A DNA stretch of 64,000 bases from Pseudomonas sediminis (GCF_039555755.1 NZ_CP154631.1:4526001-4590000), one strand, 5' to 3'; positions 27,785 to 37,829 are shown, counted from the stretch's first letter. The notes: generated by a model from the sequence alone, not told the origin. Program-made: numbers and translations.

Positions 27785-28929
27785 CAGAACACCCTTCGTG
27801 CTTGGCGCCACACCTGCTGGATCACCGGCTGCTGACCATGGGCCCTGGCCTGGACCAGGTCGGCGCGCAGGCCGACGCGAATCTCGCCGCGATCGTCCAT
27901 CCCCGCCGCCCTGGCCGGTGCGCGGCTCACGGTGGCGATGGCCGCAGGCAAATCATAGTCGTTGTCCTGCCCGGCGAGCAGCCAGGCCGCATGCAGCAGG
28001 CTGGCCGGGTAGTAGTCGCTGGAAAGGATATCCAGCACGCCGTGGCGCGCCAGCTCGGCGGCGGCGATATTGCCCGAATGCGAGCCGCCACGCACCACGT
28101 TCGGAGCGCCCATCAGCACCTTCAGCCCCAGCTCGTGGCTGGCCCTGGCTGCCTCGAGGGTGGTGGGGAACTCGGCGATGGCCATACCGAAGCCGGCAGA
28201 CTCCTGTACGTGGGCCAGGGTCGCGTCGTCGTGGCTGGCCACCGAGATGCCCCGGCTGTGGCAATCCTCGACTATGGCGCGACGCTGGCGGTCGCTGTAC
28301 TGGCGCGAGTTGGCGATCTGTTCCTGGAGAAACTCCTCCATCTCCGCCGGGCTCAGGTGGTACTTGCCCATGTAGTACTCGCGGTACTTCTCCACCTTGG
28401 CGAACTGGCGCTGGCCGGGCGAGTGATCCATCACCGACACCAGCGCCACCAGCGGGTGCTCCACCAGGTCGCGGTAGATCGTCAGCGCATCGGGATGGCA
28501 CAGCTCGCAGCGCAGGTGCAGGCGGTGCTCTGCGCGAGTCTGCCCGGCTGCCTCGCTGGAGGCGATGGCTTCGATCATCGCCGGCAATTGCTGCATGCGC
28601 CGGCCACGCGGGTTGATGTCGCCGATGGACAGCGCATCGAACACCGTGGTGATGCCAGCGGCGACGATCTGCGCATCGTGGGTCAGCACCGCCGAGGTCG
28701 ACGGCCAGTCAACCCCGGGGCGCGGGCTCATGTGTTTTTCCAGGTTGTCGGTGTGCAGCTCCACCAGCCCCGGTAGCAGGTAATCGCCGCCCAGATTCTG
28801 GGCTTGCGGCAGGCGGCTGGCGCCCTCATCCACGGCGGCGATCAGCCCGTCACGCAGTAGCAGGGTGCCGAGGAACTCGCGCTCGGCAGTGACGATACGG
28901 GCGTTGTTGAGAATCTGTTCAGACGACAT
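27784..28929 (-). CDS. phnM: alpha-D-ribose 1-methylphosphonate 5-triphosphate diphosphatase PhnM
   Basis: Amidohydrolase that removes pyrophosphate from the triphosphate made by PhnGHIL, giving the C-P lyase substrate. 381 residues. Metal-ligand motifs: [15 protein letters not shown] near the N-terminus, [21 protein letters not shown] and [14 protein letters not shown], then [11 protein letters not shown]. It overlaps phnL by 11 bp upstream and phnN by TGATG downstream, inside the minus-strand phn operon. Confidence 0.95.
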   Translation of the reverse strand: MSSEQILNNARIVTAEREFLGTLLLRDGLIAAVDEGASRLPQAQNLGGDYLLPGLVELHTDNLEKHMSPRPGVDWPSTSAVLTHDAQIVAAGITTVFDALSIGDINPRGRRMQQLPAMIEAIASSEAAGQTRAEHRLHLRCELCHPDALTIYRDLVEHPLVALVSVMDHSPGQRQFAKVEKYREYYMGKYHLSPAEMEEFLQEQIANSRQYSDRQRRAIVEDCHSRGISVASHDDATLAHVQESAGFGMAIAEFPTTLEAARASHELGLKVLMGAPNVVRGGSHSGNIAAAELARHGVLDILSSDYYPASLLHAAWLLAGQDNDYDLPAAIATVSRAPARAAGMDDRGEIRVGLRADLVQARAHGQQPVIQQVWRQARRVF

Positions 28930-29635
28930 AGACGTACTCCGGTTGCGCCGCGGCGGCGCTCATGTCGAGGTAACGGTCGGCCACCGCCTCGCGGGCGATG
29001 CGGTCGTGGAAGATGCCGATCAGCGCGCTGCCCGCGGCCTTGGCCTCATTGATCAGCGCCAACACCACCTGGCGGTTGGCGTCATCCAGCGAGGCTGTGG
29101 GTTCGTCGAGCAGCAGCACCGGCCACTCGACCATGAAGCCGCGGGCAATATTGACGCGCTGCTGCTCGCCGCCGGAAAAGGTGCCCGGCGCCAGTTGCCA
29201 GAGCGCCTCAGGAACATTCAGCCGGCCTAGCAGCGCCTTGGCCCGCGCCTCGGCATCGCTACGCGTCCAGCCACGCGACAGCGCCGGTTCCATCACCACG
29301 TCCAGGGTCGACACGCGCGGGATGACCCGTAGGAACTGGCTGACGTAACCCAGACTCTGCCGACGCACCGCCAGCACCTGGCGCGGCTCGGCGCCGACCA
29401 GGTCAACTGGCTCGCCCTGGTGACGGATGCGGATGCTGCCGCCGGCCGCCAGGTAGTTGCCGTACAGAGTGCGCAGCAGGGTCGACTTGCCGGCGCCGGA
29501 CTGGCCGTGCAGCACCAGGCACTCGCCGCCGCGCACGGCGAAATTCAGGTCACGCAGCACCTGCAGGACGACGCCGTTCTGCTGGTGCAGGGTGAAGGTC
29601 TTGCTGAGGCCGCTGACCTCGATCGGGTTGTTCAT
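28919..29635 (-). CDS. phnL: C-P lyase system ATP-binding protein PhnL
   Basis: ABC-type ATPase, not a transporter subunit but a partner of the C-P lyase core (PhnGHIJ) for making ribose 1-phosphonate triphosphate. About 238 residues. Walker [10 protein letters not shown], signature [13 protein letters not shown], Walker [14 protein letters not shown], and the PhnL-specific [15 protein letters not shown]. The ATG at 29635 begins [14 protein letters not shown]; the open frame runs further upstream only through the repeat at 29665-29794, which is not part of the protein. Confidence 0.94.
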   Translation of the reverse strand: MNNPIEVSGLSKTFTLHQQNGVVLQVLRDLNFAVRGGECLVLHGQSGAGKSTLLRTLYGNYLAAGGSIRIRHQGEPVDLVGAEPRQVLAVRRQSLGYVSQFLRVIPRVSTLDVVMEPALSRGWTRSDAEARAKALLGRLNVPEALWQLAPGTFSGGEQQRVNIARGFMVEWPVLLLDEPTASLDDANRQVVLALINEAKAAGSALIGIFHDRIAREAVADRYLDMSAAAAQPEYVYVV

Positions 29636-29664
29636 ACACACCTCGAATACAGTAGGCACGATCT

Positions 29665-29794
29665 GCCCCCTCTCCCATTTATTGGGGGCACGCCGAGTGG
29701 AGAGGGCTGGGGAGAGGGTGGTACAGGCGACTCGATGCAAGCGAAGCCCCTCTCCCCCGGCCCCTCTCCCGCAAGCGGGAGAGGGGAGACAAGC
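29665..29794. repeat. dispersed palindromic repeat between phnK and phnL
   Basis: About 130 bp of CTCTCCC/GGGAGAG-rich sequence ending in the perfect hairpin CCTCTCCCGCAAGCGGGAGAGG. It is closely related to 61681-61793, sharing CCCTCTCCCATTTAT, GAGAGGGCTGGGGAGAGGGT and the final hairpin plus GGAGACAAGC. This is the only large gap in the otherwise overlapping part of the phn operon. Confidence 0.85.
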
Positions 29795-29799
29795 GCTCA

Positions 29800-30609
29800 T
29801 CAGGGTTGCAAGACGGACGAAACCAGCAGCTGCGAATACGGATGCTGCGGGTCGTCGAGAATCTGGTCGGTCAGCCCCGCCTCAACCACGCGCGAGCGGC
29901 GCATCACCATCAGCCGGTCGGCCAGCAGCCGCGCCACCGCCAGGTCGTGGGTGACGATCACCACCGCCAGGTCCAGCTCGCGCACCAGGCCGCGCAGCAG
30001 GTCGAGCAGGCGCGCCTGCACCGAGACGTCCAACCCGCCGGTCGGCTCGTCCATGAACACCAGACGCGGCGCCGAGACCAGGTTGCGGGCGATCTGCAGG
30101 CGCTGCTGCATGCCGCCGGAGAAGGTGCGCGGCAGGTCATCGATACGCGCCGGGTCGATCTCCACCTGGCTCAGCCAGTCGAGCCCGGCGGCGCGCAGCT
30201 CGCCGTAGTGACGCACGCCCTGGGCCATCAGCCGCTCGCCGATATTGGCGCCGGCTGATACCGCCATGCGCAGGCCGTCGCGAGGGTTCTGCTCGACGAA
30301 GCCCCATTCGGTGCGCAGCAGCGTGCGCCGCTCGGCCTCGCTGACGCTGTACAGGTCGAGCCACTGGCCGTCGCGGCCGCGATAACTGACCGCGCCGCGA
30401 TCCGGCGGGCAACGCCCGGAGAGCAGGCTGAGCAAGGTGGACTTGCCCGAGCCGGACTCGCCGACGATGCCCAGCACTTCACCGGGATAGAGGTCGAAAC
30501 TCACGCCCTGGCAGCCCTTGTCCGGGCCGTACAGGCGGGTCAGATCACGCACCGAGAACAGTGGCTCAGCCGCTGCCACGGCAGGTTGCAGACGTTCGGC
30601 GGCGCTCAT
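29800..30609 (-). CDS. phnK: C-P lyase system ATP-binding protein PhnK
   Basis: ABC-type ATPase that docks on the PhnJ part of the C-P lyase core. 269 residues. Walker [10 protein letters not shown], signature [13 protein letters not shown], Walker [13 protein letters not shown] and an H-loop [11 protein letters not shown] are complete, with the PhnK-type [17 protein letters not shown]. The ATG overlaps the phnJ stop (ATGA). It is the last gene before the repeat-bearing gap in the operon. Confidence 0.95.
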   Translation of the reverse strand: MSAAERLQPAVAAAEPLFSVRDLTRLYGPDKGCQGVSFDLYPGEVLGIVGESGSGKSTLLSLLSGRCPPDRGAVSYRGRDGQWLDLYSVSEAERRTLLRTEWGFVEQNPRDGLRMAVSAGANIGERLMAQGVRHYGELRAAGLDWLSQVEIDPARIDDLPRTFSGGMQQRLQIARNLVSAPRLVFMDEPTGGLDVSVQARLLDLLRGLVRELDLAVVIVTHDLAVARLLADRLMVMRRSRVVEAGLTDQILDDPQHPYSQLLVSSVLQP

Positions 30610-31475
30610 TGCAGGTTCTCCTCGGTGCGCTGACGGCAGTAGTCGGTGTCGGAGCAGACGAAGCGCTTGCTGCCGGCGTCATCGACGATCAGCTCGTCAA
30701 GGAAGGAATCGCTGCTGCCACAGAACGCGCAGCACTCGTCCCAGCGCTGCACGGCGAAGGGGTGATCCTCGAAGTCCAGGCTGACCACCCGGGTAAAGGG
30801 CGGCACCGCATACAGGCGCTTCTCGCGGCCGGCACCGAACAGCATCAGCGCCGGGCTCATGTCCAGTTTGGGGTTGTCGAATTTGGGAATCGGCGACGGG
30901 TCCATCACGTAGCGCTCATCCACCGTCACCGGGTAGGCGTAGGCGGTGGCGATATGGCCGAAGGTGGCGATGTCCTCGTACAGCTTCACGTGCATCACGC
31001 CGTAGTCCTCCAGCGCATGCATGGTGCGCGTCTCGCTCTCGGACGGTTCGATAAAACGCAGCGGCTCGGGAATCGGCACCTGATAGACCATGATCTGCCC
31101 GGCCGACAGCGGTGTTTCCGGAATACGGTGGCGGGTCTGGATCACGCTGGCCTCAAGCGTGCGCTCGGTGGTGGCGACACCTGCGGTACGGGCGAAGAAG
31201 CGGCGAATCGACACCGCATTGGTGGTGTCGTCGGCACCCTGGTCGATCACCTTGAGCACATCGTCTGCACCGAGAATGGCGGCAGTCAGCTGCATGCCGC
31301 CGGTGCCCCAGCCATAGGGAAGCGGCATTTCTCGACCGCCGAAGGGCACCTGATAGCCAGGGATCGCTACCGCCTTGAGCAAGCCACGGCGGATCATGCG
31401 TTTGGTCTGCTCATCCAGATAGGCGAAGTTGTAGGCCGACGCCTCGCGGGCGCCGCTTGCGGTGAAAGCGTTCAT
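30606..31475 (-). CDS. phnJ: C-P lyase PhnJ (alpha-D-ribose 1-methylphosphonate 5-phosphate C-P-lyase)
   Basis: Radical-SAM enzyme that breaks the carbon-phosphorus bond, releasing methane from methylphosphonate. 289 residues. The 4Fe-4S cysteines lie in the unusual C-terminal motif: CCAFCG followed by VCSDTDYC, as in E. coli PhnJ. The N-terminal ASAYNFAYLDEQTKRMIRR and GGREMPLPYGWGTGG are highly conserved. Start and stop overlap phnI (TGATG) and phnK (ATGA), so stoichiometric translation with its complex partners is expected. Confidence 0.97.
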   Translation of the reverse strand: MNAFTASGAREASAYNFAYLDEQTKRMIRRGLLKAVAIPGYQVPFGGREMPLPYGWGTGGMQLTAAILGADDVLKVIDQGADDTTNAVSIRRFFARTAGVATTERTLEASVIQTRHRIPETPLSAGQIMVYQVPIPEPLRFIEPSESETRTMHALEDYGVMHVKLYEDIATFGHIATAYAYPVTVDERYVMDPSPIPKFDNPKLDMSPALMLFGAGREKRLYAVPPFTRVVSLDFEDHPFAVQRWDECCAFCGSSDSFLDELIVDDAGSKRFVCSDTDYCRQRTEENLQ

Positions 31476-32551
31476 CAGCGGTTCTCCTCTGCCGGCGCCT
31501 GGCGGCGCAGCTTGCGGATCAGTTCCAGTTCGGCCTGGAAGTCGACGTAGTGCGGCAACTTGAGGTGCGAGACGAAGCCGGCGGCTTCGACGTTGTCGCA
31601 GTGCATCAGCACGAACTCCTCTTCCTGCGCCGGGCCCTGTACCTCCTCGCCGTACTCGGCGGCGCGCAGCGCGCGGTCTACCAGCGCCATGCCCATGGCC
31701 TTGCGCTCGGCGTAACCGAAGGCCAAGCCATAGCCGCGGGTAAACTGCGCCTGCTCGGCGCTGTCACCGACGAACTGGTTGACCATCTCGCACTCGGTGA
31801 TCTCGATGTCGCCCAGCGGCACGGCGAAGCCCAGTTCGGCGGGCGTCATCCACACCTCGACATCGCCGATGCGGATCTCCCCGGCGAAGGGGTGATTACG
31901 CCCGTAGCCGCGCTGGGTCGAGTAGCCGAGCGCCAGGAGGAAGCCTTCATCACCACGGGCCAGCGCCTGCAGGCGCTCGGCGCGGCTCGCGGGAAAAGCC
32001 AGCGGCTTGCGGGTGATGTCCGGCACCGGTGCGCCGTCGTCCTGCTCGCGGGCCATCAGCCCCTCCTCGGCGAGAAAATCCAGCACCCGAGGACCGGGCT
32101 TGGGCTCGTCTGCGAGCGCGGTTTCCGGCGCCGGATACTCGCCCTCGGCCAGCAAGGTGAAATCCAGCAGACGGTGGGTGTAATCGAACGTAGGGCCGAG
32201 CAACTGACCACCGGGCAGATCCTTGAAGGTCGCGGAGATACGCCGCTCCAGCTGCATCTGCGTGGTGTCCAGCGGCTCGCTGGCACCGAAACGTGGCAGC
32301 GTGGTGCGGTAGGCGCGCAAGAGGAAGATGGCCTCCATCAGATCACCGGCCGCCTGCTTGATCGCCAGTGCGGCCAGCTCCTCGTCGTACAGCGAGCCTT
32401 CGCTCATGACCCGAGCCACGGCCAGCGGCAGTTGCTGGCGGATCTGTTCAACGCCCAGTTCAGCGATCGTGGTATCGCCACGCCGACGGCTGGCCAGCAG
32501 TTGATGGGCATTGTCGATGGCGCGTTCGCCACCCTTGACGGCGACATACAT
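31475..32551 (-). CDS. phnI: C-P lyase core component PhnI
   Basis: Nucleosidase-like subunit; with PhnG, H and L it transfers phosphonate to the ribose of ATP. About 358 residues, the expected size. It starts MYVAVKGGERAIDNAH, the typical N-terminus, and contains LGYSTQRGYGRNHPFAGEIR, EFVLMHCDNVEAAGFV and SHLKLPHYVDFQAEL. The ATG at 32551 overlaps the phnH stop (TGATG); in-frame codons upstream fall inside phnH and are rejected. Confidence 0.96.
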   Translation of the reverse strand: MYVAVKGGERAIDNAHQLLASRRRGDTTIAELGVEQIRQQLPLAVARVMSEGSLYDEELAALAIKQAAGDLMEAIFLLRAYRTTLPRFGASEPLDTTQMQLERRISATFKDLPGGQLLGPTFDYTHRLLDFTLLAEGEYPAPETALADEPKPGPRVLDFLAEEGLMAREQDDGAPVPDITRKPLAFPASRAERLQALARGDEGFLLALGYSTQRGYGRNHPFAGEIRIGDVEVWMTPAELGFAVPLGDIEITECEMVNQFVGDSAEQAQFTRGYGLAFGYAERKAMGMALVDRALRAAEYGEEVQGPAQEEEFVLMHCDNVEAAGFVSHLKLPHYVDFQAELELIRKLRRQAPAEENR

Positions 32552-33162
32552 CAGGCAGCCTCCTCGGTTTCGATCAGCACGCGGGTGCTGCGCGGCAGGC
32601 CAATGACTTCGCCGGCAGCGGCAAAGAAGCAATCCAGGCCACGGGGAAAGGCGCTGCGCGCCTGACGCTGCTGCCAGAACGAGGCCGGCAGCGGCAGGTT
32701 GACGCCGCGCACGTCCTTGATGCCCGGCCCGCGCCAGCGCAGAGGGACACCGGCGCGCAGATCGTCGAGCTGGATCAGCAGCGTGCAGGACTGGTCCGGG
32801 TAGCGTTCGCTGCCATTGTCGAAGTCCGACAGATCGCTCAACTCGCCCTCATCAAGCAGGGCGAACAAAGCGATCTCACGCTCGGCGACAATCGGGCAGC
32901 CGCAGTGGAACGCCAGGTTGGCGCGAATCAGCGGCGTGTCGAAACGCGGCGCCAGCCACAGAGGCGTATCGCTGTCGAGGAAGGCCAGACACAAGCCATA
33001 GGTAGCCGGGGCCAGATCGCCCAGGGCATGGGCACGGTCCATGGCGCGTGGCAGCCCCGGTTCGGCCAGGGCTCCGAGGGCGGCGCGGAAGCTGACCTGG
33101 GCGTCCAGCACCGGGTCGTCAAAAGCCGGTTGCAGCCAGTGCGAGCTGTGCGGCGTAGTCAT
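32551..33162 (-). CDS. phnH: C-P lyase core component PhnH
   Basis: Small PLP-transferase-fold subunit of the PhnGHIJ complex with no known PLP binding. 203 residues. Conserved blocks LQPAFDDPVLDAQVSFRAAL, LAFLDSDTPLWL and RGPGIKDVRGVNLPLPASFW. It overlaps phnG upstream and phnI downstream by TGATG junctions. Confidence 0.95.
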   Translation of the reverse strand: MTTPHSSHWLQPAFDDPVLDAQVSFRAALGALAEPGLPRAMDRAHALGDLAPATYGLCLAFLDSDTPLWLAPRFDTPLIRANLAFHCGCPIVAEREIALFALLDEGELSDLSDFDNGSERYPDQSCTLLIQLDDLRAGVPLRWRGPGIKDVRGVNLPLPASFWQQRQARSAFPRGLDCFFAAAGEVIGLPRSTRVLIETEEAA

Positions 33163-33611
33163 CAGTCCTCTCCTCTGACCAGGGTGAAAAATTCCACCTG
33201 AGTGGTGGCGGTACGGGCGGCCCGGTTCAGGCGCTGTTCGCGCTGCTCGCGGGCCAGGGGTTCGATCAGGTCATCCAACCAGCGCGCCTGGTCGTTGCCC
33301 TGCAGGTGCGCGTCGGCCAGGGCGGCCAGCTCGGCGCGGCGCTTGTCACGGCCTGCCAGATAGCTGTAACCGGTTCGGCCGTCGGCAAGACGCACTACAC
33401 AGCGGGTCACGGTCATCTCGCCGAGGTTGAAGGCGCTACCGGTGCCGCCCATGCGCCCGCGCACCAGGGTCATGCCCACCTCGGGGGAGCGGATCAGTTG
33501 GTAGGCGCTGTCTTTCAGCGCCGCCTCATGGCTATCGAGAGCGCTGCCGGCGCGGGCCAGGACGCCCATCCAGCGCTGACGCGCGGCGATGTTCGGATCG
33601 GTTTCGTTCAT
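33162..33611 (-). CDS. phnG: C-P lyase core component PhnG
   Basis: Small subunit of the phosphonate-ribose transferase complex. 149 residues: ARQRWMGVLARA at the N-terminus, VRGRMGGTGSAFNLGEMTVTRC and GYSYLAGRDKRRAELAALADA in the core. The ATG at 33611 has GGAG six bases upstream and is preferred over the ATG at 33623 that overlaps the phnF stop. It is followed directly by phnH. Confidence 0.94.
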   Translation of the reverse strand: MNETDPNIAARQRWMGVLARAGSALDSHEAALKDSAYQLIRSPEVGMTLVRGRMGGTGSAFNLGEMTVTRCVVRLADGRTGYSYLAGRDKRRAELAALADAHLQGNDQARWLDDLIEPLAREQREQRLNRAARTATTQVEFFTLVRGED

Positions 33612-33622
33612 GCGGGTCTCCA

Positions 33623-34327
33623 TCAGGTCGCTACCTGGTACTGGAAGCGGTCGGCGCGGCTGCTGGACTGCGCCAGCTCCACCGCCCGGCCAGCGGGATC
33701 GCGGGACAAAGTGAGTACGCTGAGCAGCGGCGCATGGCGCGGCATCAGCAGGTGCGCAGCCTCCTCGCGACTGGGTAGGCGCGCGCCGATCAGGCTGAAG
33801 GTGCGTGTCAGCGGCAGATCGCGCTCGGCCAGGTACTGGCGCAGCGAGCCGCCCTGATAGTCAGCCAGCAGCGGCGCCAGGCTGATGCAGAAGCGATGAC
33901 GAATCAGACTCAGCGGCTGGCCGTCGAGCAGGCGCAGGGTGACCAGCTCGAGCAGTTCGCTGCCATCGGGCAGTTGCAGGTGGCGGCACTCCTCGTTGCT
34001 GCCGCTGCGACGCAGACGTTCGATCAGTTGCGCCTCGACGCGGTGACCAAGCGCAGACAGCGACTGGCTGAACGCACTACCCGCCTCTACCGGATACACC
34101 AGCGGCTTGGCCAGCACCTGTGTGCCCTTACCCTGGCGGCGCAGCAAGCGGCCTTCGAGCACCAGCTCGTCGACAGCGCGGCGCAGGGTGTGACGGTTGA
34201 CGGAAAAGCGCGCGGCCAGTTGCATCTCGCCTGGCAGGTAATCGCCCGGGCTCATGTGCTGCACGTCTTCGCGCAGCACGGCGGCCAGCTCGCGGTACAG
34301 CGGTTCGCTTTGTCTAGACAAGTTCAT
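33623..34327 (-). CDS. phnF: GntR-family phosphonate regulator PhnF
   Basis: 234 residues: N-terminal winged HTH (about 8-75; LPGEMQLAARFSVNRHTLRRAVDEL) and C-terminal UTRA ligand-binding domain (about 95-230). It is a predicted repressor or modulator of the phn operon, sensing a pathway metabolite. The ATG at 34327 starts MNLSRQSEPLYREL; the open frame continues upstream for ~600 bp, antiparallel-coding noise across phnE, and is not used. Located between phnE and phnG as in E. coli. Confidence 0.92.
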   Translation of the reverse strand: MNLSRQSEPLYRELAAVLREDVQHMSPGDYLPGEMQLAARFSVNRHTLRRAVDELVLEGRLLRRQGKGTQVLAKPLVYPVEAGSAFSQSLSALGHRVEAQLIERLRRSGSNEECRHLQLPDGSELLELVTLRLLDGQPLSLIRHRFCISLAPLLADYQGGSLRQYLAERDLPLTRTFSLIGARLPSREEAAHLLMPRHAPLLSVLTLSRDPAGRAVELAQSSSRADRFQYQVAT

Positions 34328-34365
34328 CGTTTGAAAAGGGCGCACGCAGGCGCCCTCCCTCTCCT

Positions 34366-35157
34366 TCAGATAAAGAGCTTGCGCAGGCGTTGGGACAGGA
34401 TGTCGATGGCGCTCACCACCAGGATGATCACGATCAGCAGCGCGCAGGTCTGGGCGAACTGGAAGCCGCGTATGGCCTCCCAGAGGATCACGCCGATGCC
34501 GCCGGCGCCGACCATGCCGACCACCGTGGCCGAACGCACGTTGGACTCGAAGCGGTACAGCGAGTAGGAAATCCACAGCGGCAGCACTTGCGGGATGACA
34601 CCGAAGATGACCTCCTGCAGGGCACTGGCGCCGGTGGCACACACGCCTTCGACCGGACCTGGATCGATGGCCTCGACCGCCTCGGCGAACAATTTGGCCA
34701 GCACCCCGGTGGTGCTGATGAACAACGCCAGCACGCCGGCGAAGGGGCCGAGGCCTACCGCGACGACGAAGAGCATGGCGAAGACCATTTCGTTGATCGA
34801 ACGGCAGGCATCCATCACCCGGCGTACCGGCTGGTACACCCACCAGGGCACGATGTTCTCGGAACAGAGAATGCCCAGCGGAATGGCGCAGACGATGGCC
34901 AGCACCGTGCCCCAAAGAGCGATCTGAACGGTGACGACCATCTCCTTGAGGTAATGCTGCCAATTGCTGAAATCCGGCGGGAAGAAGTCGGCGGCGAAGG
35001 TGGCCATGTTGCCGGCATCGCGCACCAGCGCCAGCGGGTTCATTTCCGCACCCTGCCAGGACCAGGCGAGTACGGCGAAGAACAGGCCCCAGCCGATCAA
35101 TTGCAGCCAGCTGCGCTTGCCCTCGGCGACCGGGGTGGCGGTGGTCAGTGTGGTCAT
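34366..35157 (-). CDS. phnE: phosphonate ABC transporter permease PhnE
   Basis: Inner-membrane permease of the PhnCDE importer, 263 residues. About six helices, with the binding-protein-dependent transport EAA-type loop around [20 protein letters not shown]. The ATG at 35157 begins [16 protein letters not shown]; a longer frame upstream runs through a REP and is unlikely. There is a single phnE, without the split or second permease seen in some phosphonate clusters. Confidence 0.95.
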   Translation of the reverse strand: MTTLTTATPVAEGKRSWLQLIGWGLFFAVLAWSWQGAEMNPLALVRDAGNMATFAADFFPPDFSNWQHYLKEMVVTVQIALWGTVLAIVCAIPLGILCSENIVPWWVYQPVRRVMDACRSINEMVFAMLFVVAVGLGPFAGVLALFISTTGVLAKLFAEAVEAIDPGPVEGVCATGASALQEVIFGVIPQVLPLWISYSLYRFESNVRSATVVGMVGAGGIGVILWEAIRGFQFAQTCALLIVIILVVSAIDILSQRLRKLFI

Positions 35158-35173
35158 GGGTAACTCTCGTTCC

Positions 35174-35233
35174 TGTGGGAGGCGCTTCAGCGGCGAGCTT
35201 TTCATGAACCGCCCCACTTTCGCGGGGCGGCTC
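35174..35233. repeat. REP unit and hairpin between phnD and phnE
   Basis: TGTGGGAGGCGCTTCAGCGG (from 35174) is followed by the inverted repeat CCGCCCCACTTTCGCGGGGCGG (35210-35231). On the message this gives a stable stem between phnD and phnE, a common way to raise the level of the upstream binding-protein segment (inference). No T run follows. Confidence 0.75.
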
Positions 35234-35239
35234 CGAGGC

Positions 35240-36241
35240 TCAGCCGGCGCTGGCGCCGTTTTGCTTCTCACGCTCGGCCATGCGCTGCTCCAGCTTGGCC
35301 AGCTCGGCGTCCAGCGCCTTGAGTTGCGCCTGCTTGTCGGCGTCCTTGAGTGCGGCGTTGTTGGCCACTTCGCTGCGCTTCTTGAACAGTTCGAGCTGAC
35401 GAATCGGCAGCAATTGATCGTTGTCCGACGGCTTGAACTGGCCCCACTGCAGGCCTTCGAGCACCTTCTTCTCTTCCGGCTTGGCGCCGTAGGTCATGAA
35501 GAAGTTGCGCAGCTTGTCGCGGGTTTCCTGCGGCAGGTTCTTGCGCCAGACGATGGGGTCGGAAGGGATCAGCGGCGAAGTCCAGATCACCTTGAGCTGC
35601 GCCGCCTTGTCCGGCGCGGTCACTTCCAGGCGTTCCATGCCTTCGCTGTTGAAGGTGCCGACATCGACCTGCTTGTTGGCCACCGACAGCGCGTTGACCT
35701 CATGGCTGCCATTGAGCGAGCGCTTGAATACCTTGCCGGCGTCGACGTTGTTCTGGGCGAACACGTAATAGCCCGGTACCAGGTAGCCGGAGGTGGAGTT
35801 GGGGTCGCCGTTGGCGAAGGTCAGGCTCGAAGCGTTCTTGAGCATGTCCTCGACCGAGTTGATCGAGCTGTCCTTGTGCGCCACCAGCAGGCTGTAGTAA
35901 CCCTGCGCGCCGTTGGCCGCCACGGTCTGGGCGAAGATCTCACCGCCGGCGCGATCAACCGCCTCCATCGCCGACTTGTTGCCATACCAGGCCACGTCGA
36001 CCTTGTCGAAGCGCATGCCCTGGATGATCCCGGCGTAGTCAGGGGCGAAGAAGGCGTTGATCTTCACCCCGGTCTGCTTGCTCATGTCAGCCAGGAACGG
36101 ATCCCACATGGCCTTGAGGTTCTGCGAAGACTCGGTGGAAATGATGCCGAAGTTGAGTTCCTCGGCGGCCTGGACCGAGCCCAGCAGGGAACCGGTGACG
36201 AGCGCGGAAGCAGCCAGCACCTGGCCGATGCGTTTGAACAT
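35240..36241 (-). CDS. phnD: phosphonate ABC transporter substrate-binding protein PhnD
   Basis: Periplasmic binding protein, 333 residues. Signal peptide of about 26 residues ([19 protein letters not shown], cleavage near VQAAEE). The mature part has the PhnD blocks [47 protein letters not shown] and [16 protein letters not shown]. The C-terminal ~60 residues are a charged helix ([19 protein letters not shown]). The ATG at 36241 has AGGAG upstream. Confidence 0.96.
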   Translation of the reverse strand: MFKRIGQVLAASALVTGSLLGSVQAAEELNFGIISTESSQNLKAMWDPFLADMSKQTGVKINAFFAPDYAGIIQGMRFDKVDVAWYGNKSAMEAVDRAGGEIFAQTVAANGAQGYYSLLVAHKDSSINSVEDMLKNASSLTFANGDPNSTSGYLVPGYYVFAQNNVDAGKVFKRSLNGSHEVNALSVANKQVDVGTFNSEGMERLEVTAPDKAAQLKVIWTSPLIPSDPIVWRKNLPQETRDKLRNFFMTYGAKPEEKKVLEGLQWGQFKPSDNDQLLPIRQLELFKKRSEVANNAALKDADKQAQLKALDAELAKLEQRMAEREKQNGASAG

Positions 36242-36295
36242 GGAGCACACTCCTGTTGCTAGTTGGCGTTGTTGTTTCGAATGAGGGTGCTGAGA

Positions 36296-37120
36296 TCAGG
36301 CCTTGGCCAGTGTCAGCGGACGTTCCACGGCTCGTGGGCGCTGCCCTTGCGGCAGCAGCAGGCTGATATCGAGATCGCCGCCGTAGAGGTCATTGAGGAA
36401 ATCTGGGTTGAAGCCCGCCGTCGGGCCGTCGAAATGAATGCGCCCACCCTTGAGCGCCACGGCGCGCTGGCAATAGCGCACCGCGTAATCGACCTGATGC
36501 AGGGTCACCACCACCGTTTTGCCGTCGCGACGGTTGATGTCGGCGAGGATCTCCATCACCTTGCGCGCCGACTCCGGGTCGAGCGAGGCGATGGGCTCAT
36601 CGGCGAGAATCACCTCGGCCTGCTGGCACAACGCACGGGCGATGGCCACGCGCTGCTGCTGGCCACCGGACAGGGTCGAGGCACGCTGCGCGGCGAACTC
36701 GGCCAGCCCTACCCGCTCCAACGCCTGCAGCGCACGCTGCTTCTCTTCGGGATTGAACAGGCTGAGGCTGCCACGCCAACGCGGCATGCGCCCGAGGCCG
36801 CCGAGCAGCACGTTCTGCAGCACGCTAAGACGGCCGACCAGATTGAACTGCTGAAAGATGTAGCCGATATCGGCGCGCTGGCGGCGCACATCGCCATTCA
36901 GGCGCCCGTCGCTCTGCACCTGACGCCCAAGCACTTCGATGCTACCGGCGTCACCGCGCGCCAGGCCGGCCAGATGCCGCAGCAGGGTCGACTTGCCCGA
37001 GCCCGAGGCGCCGATCAGCGCCACCATCTCGCCCGGCTGTACGGATAGCGCCAGATCGAACAGCGCCTGCTTGCGGCCGAAACTTTTATTCAGACGATCG
37101 ACTCGAATAGCTACGCTCAT
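36296..37120 (-). CDS. phnC: phosphonate ABC transporter ATP-binding protein PhnC
   Basis: ATPase of the phosphonate importer, 274 residues. Walker [10 protein letters not shown], PhnC-type Q-loop [17 protein letters not shown], signature [13 protein letters not shown], Walker [13 protein letters not shown] and H-loop VTLHQVDYA. It is the promoter-proximal gene of phnCDEFGHIJKLMNP. The start at 37120 ([15 protein letters not shown]) is chosen over an upstream in-frame codon. Phosphate-starvation control by PhoB is expected from the system but no convincing Pho box was seen. Confidence 0.95.
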   Translation of the reverse strand: MSVAIRVDRLNKSFGRKQALFDLALSVQPGEMVALIGASGSGKSTLLRHLAGLARGDAGSIEVLGRQVQSDGRLNGDVRRQRADIGYIFQQFNLVGRLSVLQNVLLGGLGRMPRWRGSLSLFNPEEKQRALQALERVGLAEFAAQRASTLSGGQQQRVAIARALCQQAEVILADEPIASLDPESARKVMEILADINRRDGKTVVVTLHQVDYAVRYCQRAVALKGGRIHFDGPTAGFNPDFLNDLYGGDLDISLLLPQGQRPRAVERPLTLAKA

Positions 37121-37367
37121 GTGCTGGCCCTCTACTATCATTTCGATAAGAAGGCCGCTAGCCGGCGCCTTCTGGTGTAGACCAAGGTAGGCGCACGCTG
37201 TGTCAGACCCGTGAACCGGGGATGACGATTGAGTGAATGAAACTTGAAACTTTTATGCTCGAGCGAAGCAACAGGATGAGTTCTGCCGAGTACCACGCAT
37301 TTCAGACAATCGGTGCTGGCATAAAGCCGCTACCTGAATCACAATGTGACACGCATTTGGCGTCAAG

Positions 37368-37395
37368 GAACTGTTCATCTGACCTTATGGTCATA
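37368..37395 (+). promoter_or_regulatory. possible AlgU (sigma-22) promoter of amrZ
   Basis: GAACTG (37368-37373), 17 bases, TCATA (37391-37395), about 108 bp before amrZ, is a partial match to the GAACTT-N16/17-TCTGA consensus; amrZ is AlgU-dependent in P. aeruginosa. The remaining gene-free 37121-37502 gap, shared with divergent phnC, shows no gene. Confidence 0.3.
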
Positions 37396-37502
37396 CGACG
37401 CAGAACGCGGTACCGGTTGAACGGCTAGTGCGAAACACTGTCAAACCGGTGACAATCTCGACACTGACTACCAGTATCGCTCCCTGAACTAACCGGTAAT
37501 GT

Positions 37503-37829
37503 ATGCGCCCTATGAAACAGGCTATTTATTCCAGCCGCACGGCTGACAAGTTTGTCGTTCGCTTGCCAGATGGCATGCGTGAGCGTATCGCTGACGTAGC
37601 ACGCAACCATCACCGCAGCATGAACTCGGAAATCATCGCCCGTCTGGAGCAAAGCATGCTTCAGGAAGGTGCTCTGGATGACGATCTCAGCCTGCGCCTC
37701 GACAGCCCCGAACTGAGCCTCCATGAGCGTGAATTGCTGCAGCGTTTTCGTCAGTTGTCGCGCCGCCAGCAGAATGCACTGGTCGCTCTGATTGCCCACG
37801 ACGTGGAAATGGCCGCCGAAGAAGCCTGA
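37503..37829 (+). CDS. amrZ: AmrZ, Arc-type ribbon-helix-helix regulator
   Basis: 108-residue regulator matching P. aeruginosa AmrZ in length and nearly throughout. The flexible N-terminus is followed by the RHH DNA-binding domain (about 12-60; [20 protein letters not shown] and [16 protein letters not shown]). The C-terminal tetramerisation region is about 66-108 ([34 protein letters not shown]). AmrZ activates alginate genes and represses flagellar fleQ and its own gene. Its intrinsic terminator, just after the stop, has been split by an IS1182-family element. Confidence 0.95.
   Translation: MRPMKQAIYSSRTADKFVVRLPDGMRERIADVARNHHRSMNSEIIARLEQSMLQEGALDDDLSLRLDSPELSLHERELLQRFRQLSRRQQNALVALIAHDVEMAAEEA

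Noticed and set aside
29636..29800. N-terminal extension of PhnL
   Set aside because: The frame is open only because the palindromic repeat lacks stops; known PhnL begins at MNNPIEV-like sequence.
37201..37245. Possible Pho box upstream of phnC
   Set aside because: The best alignment on the minus strand (around 37222-37239) matches about 9 of 14 consensus positions, which is not better than chance in a 120-bp search. A PhoB footprint would decide.
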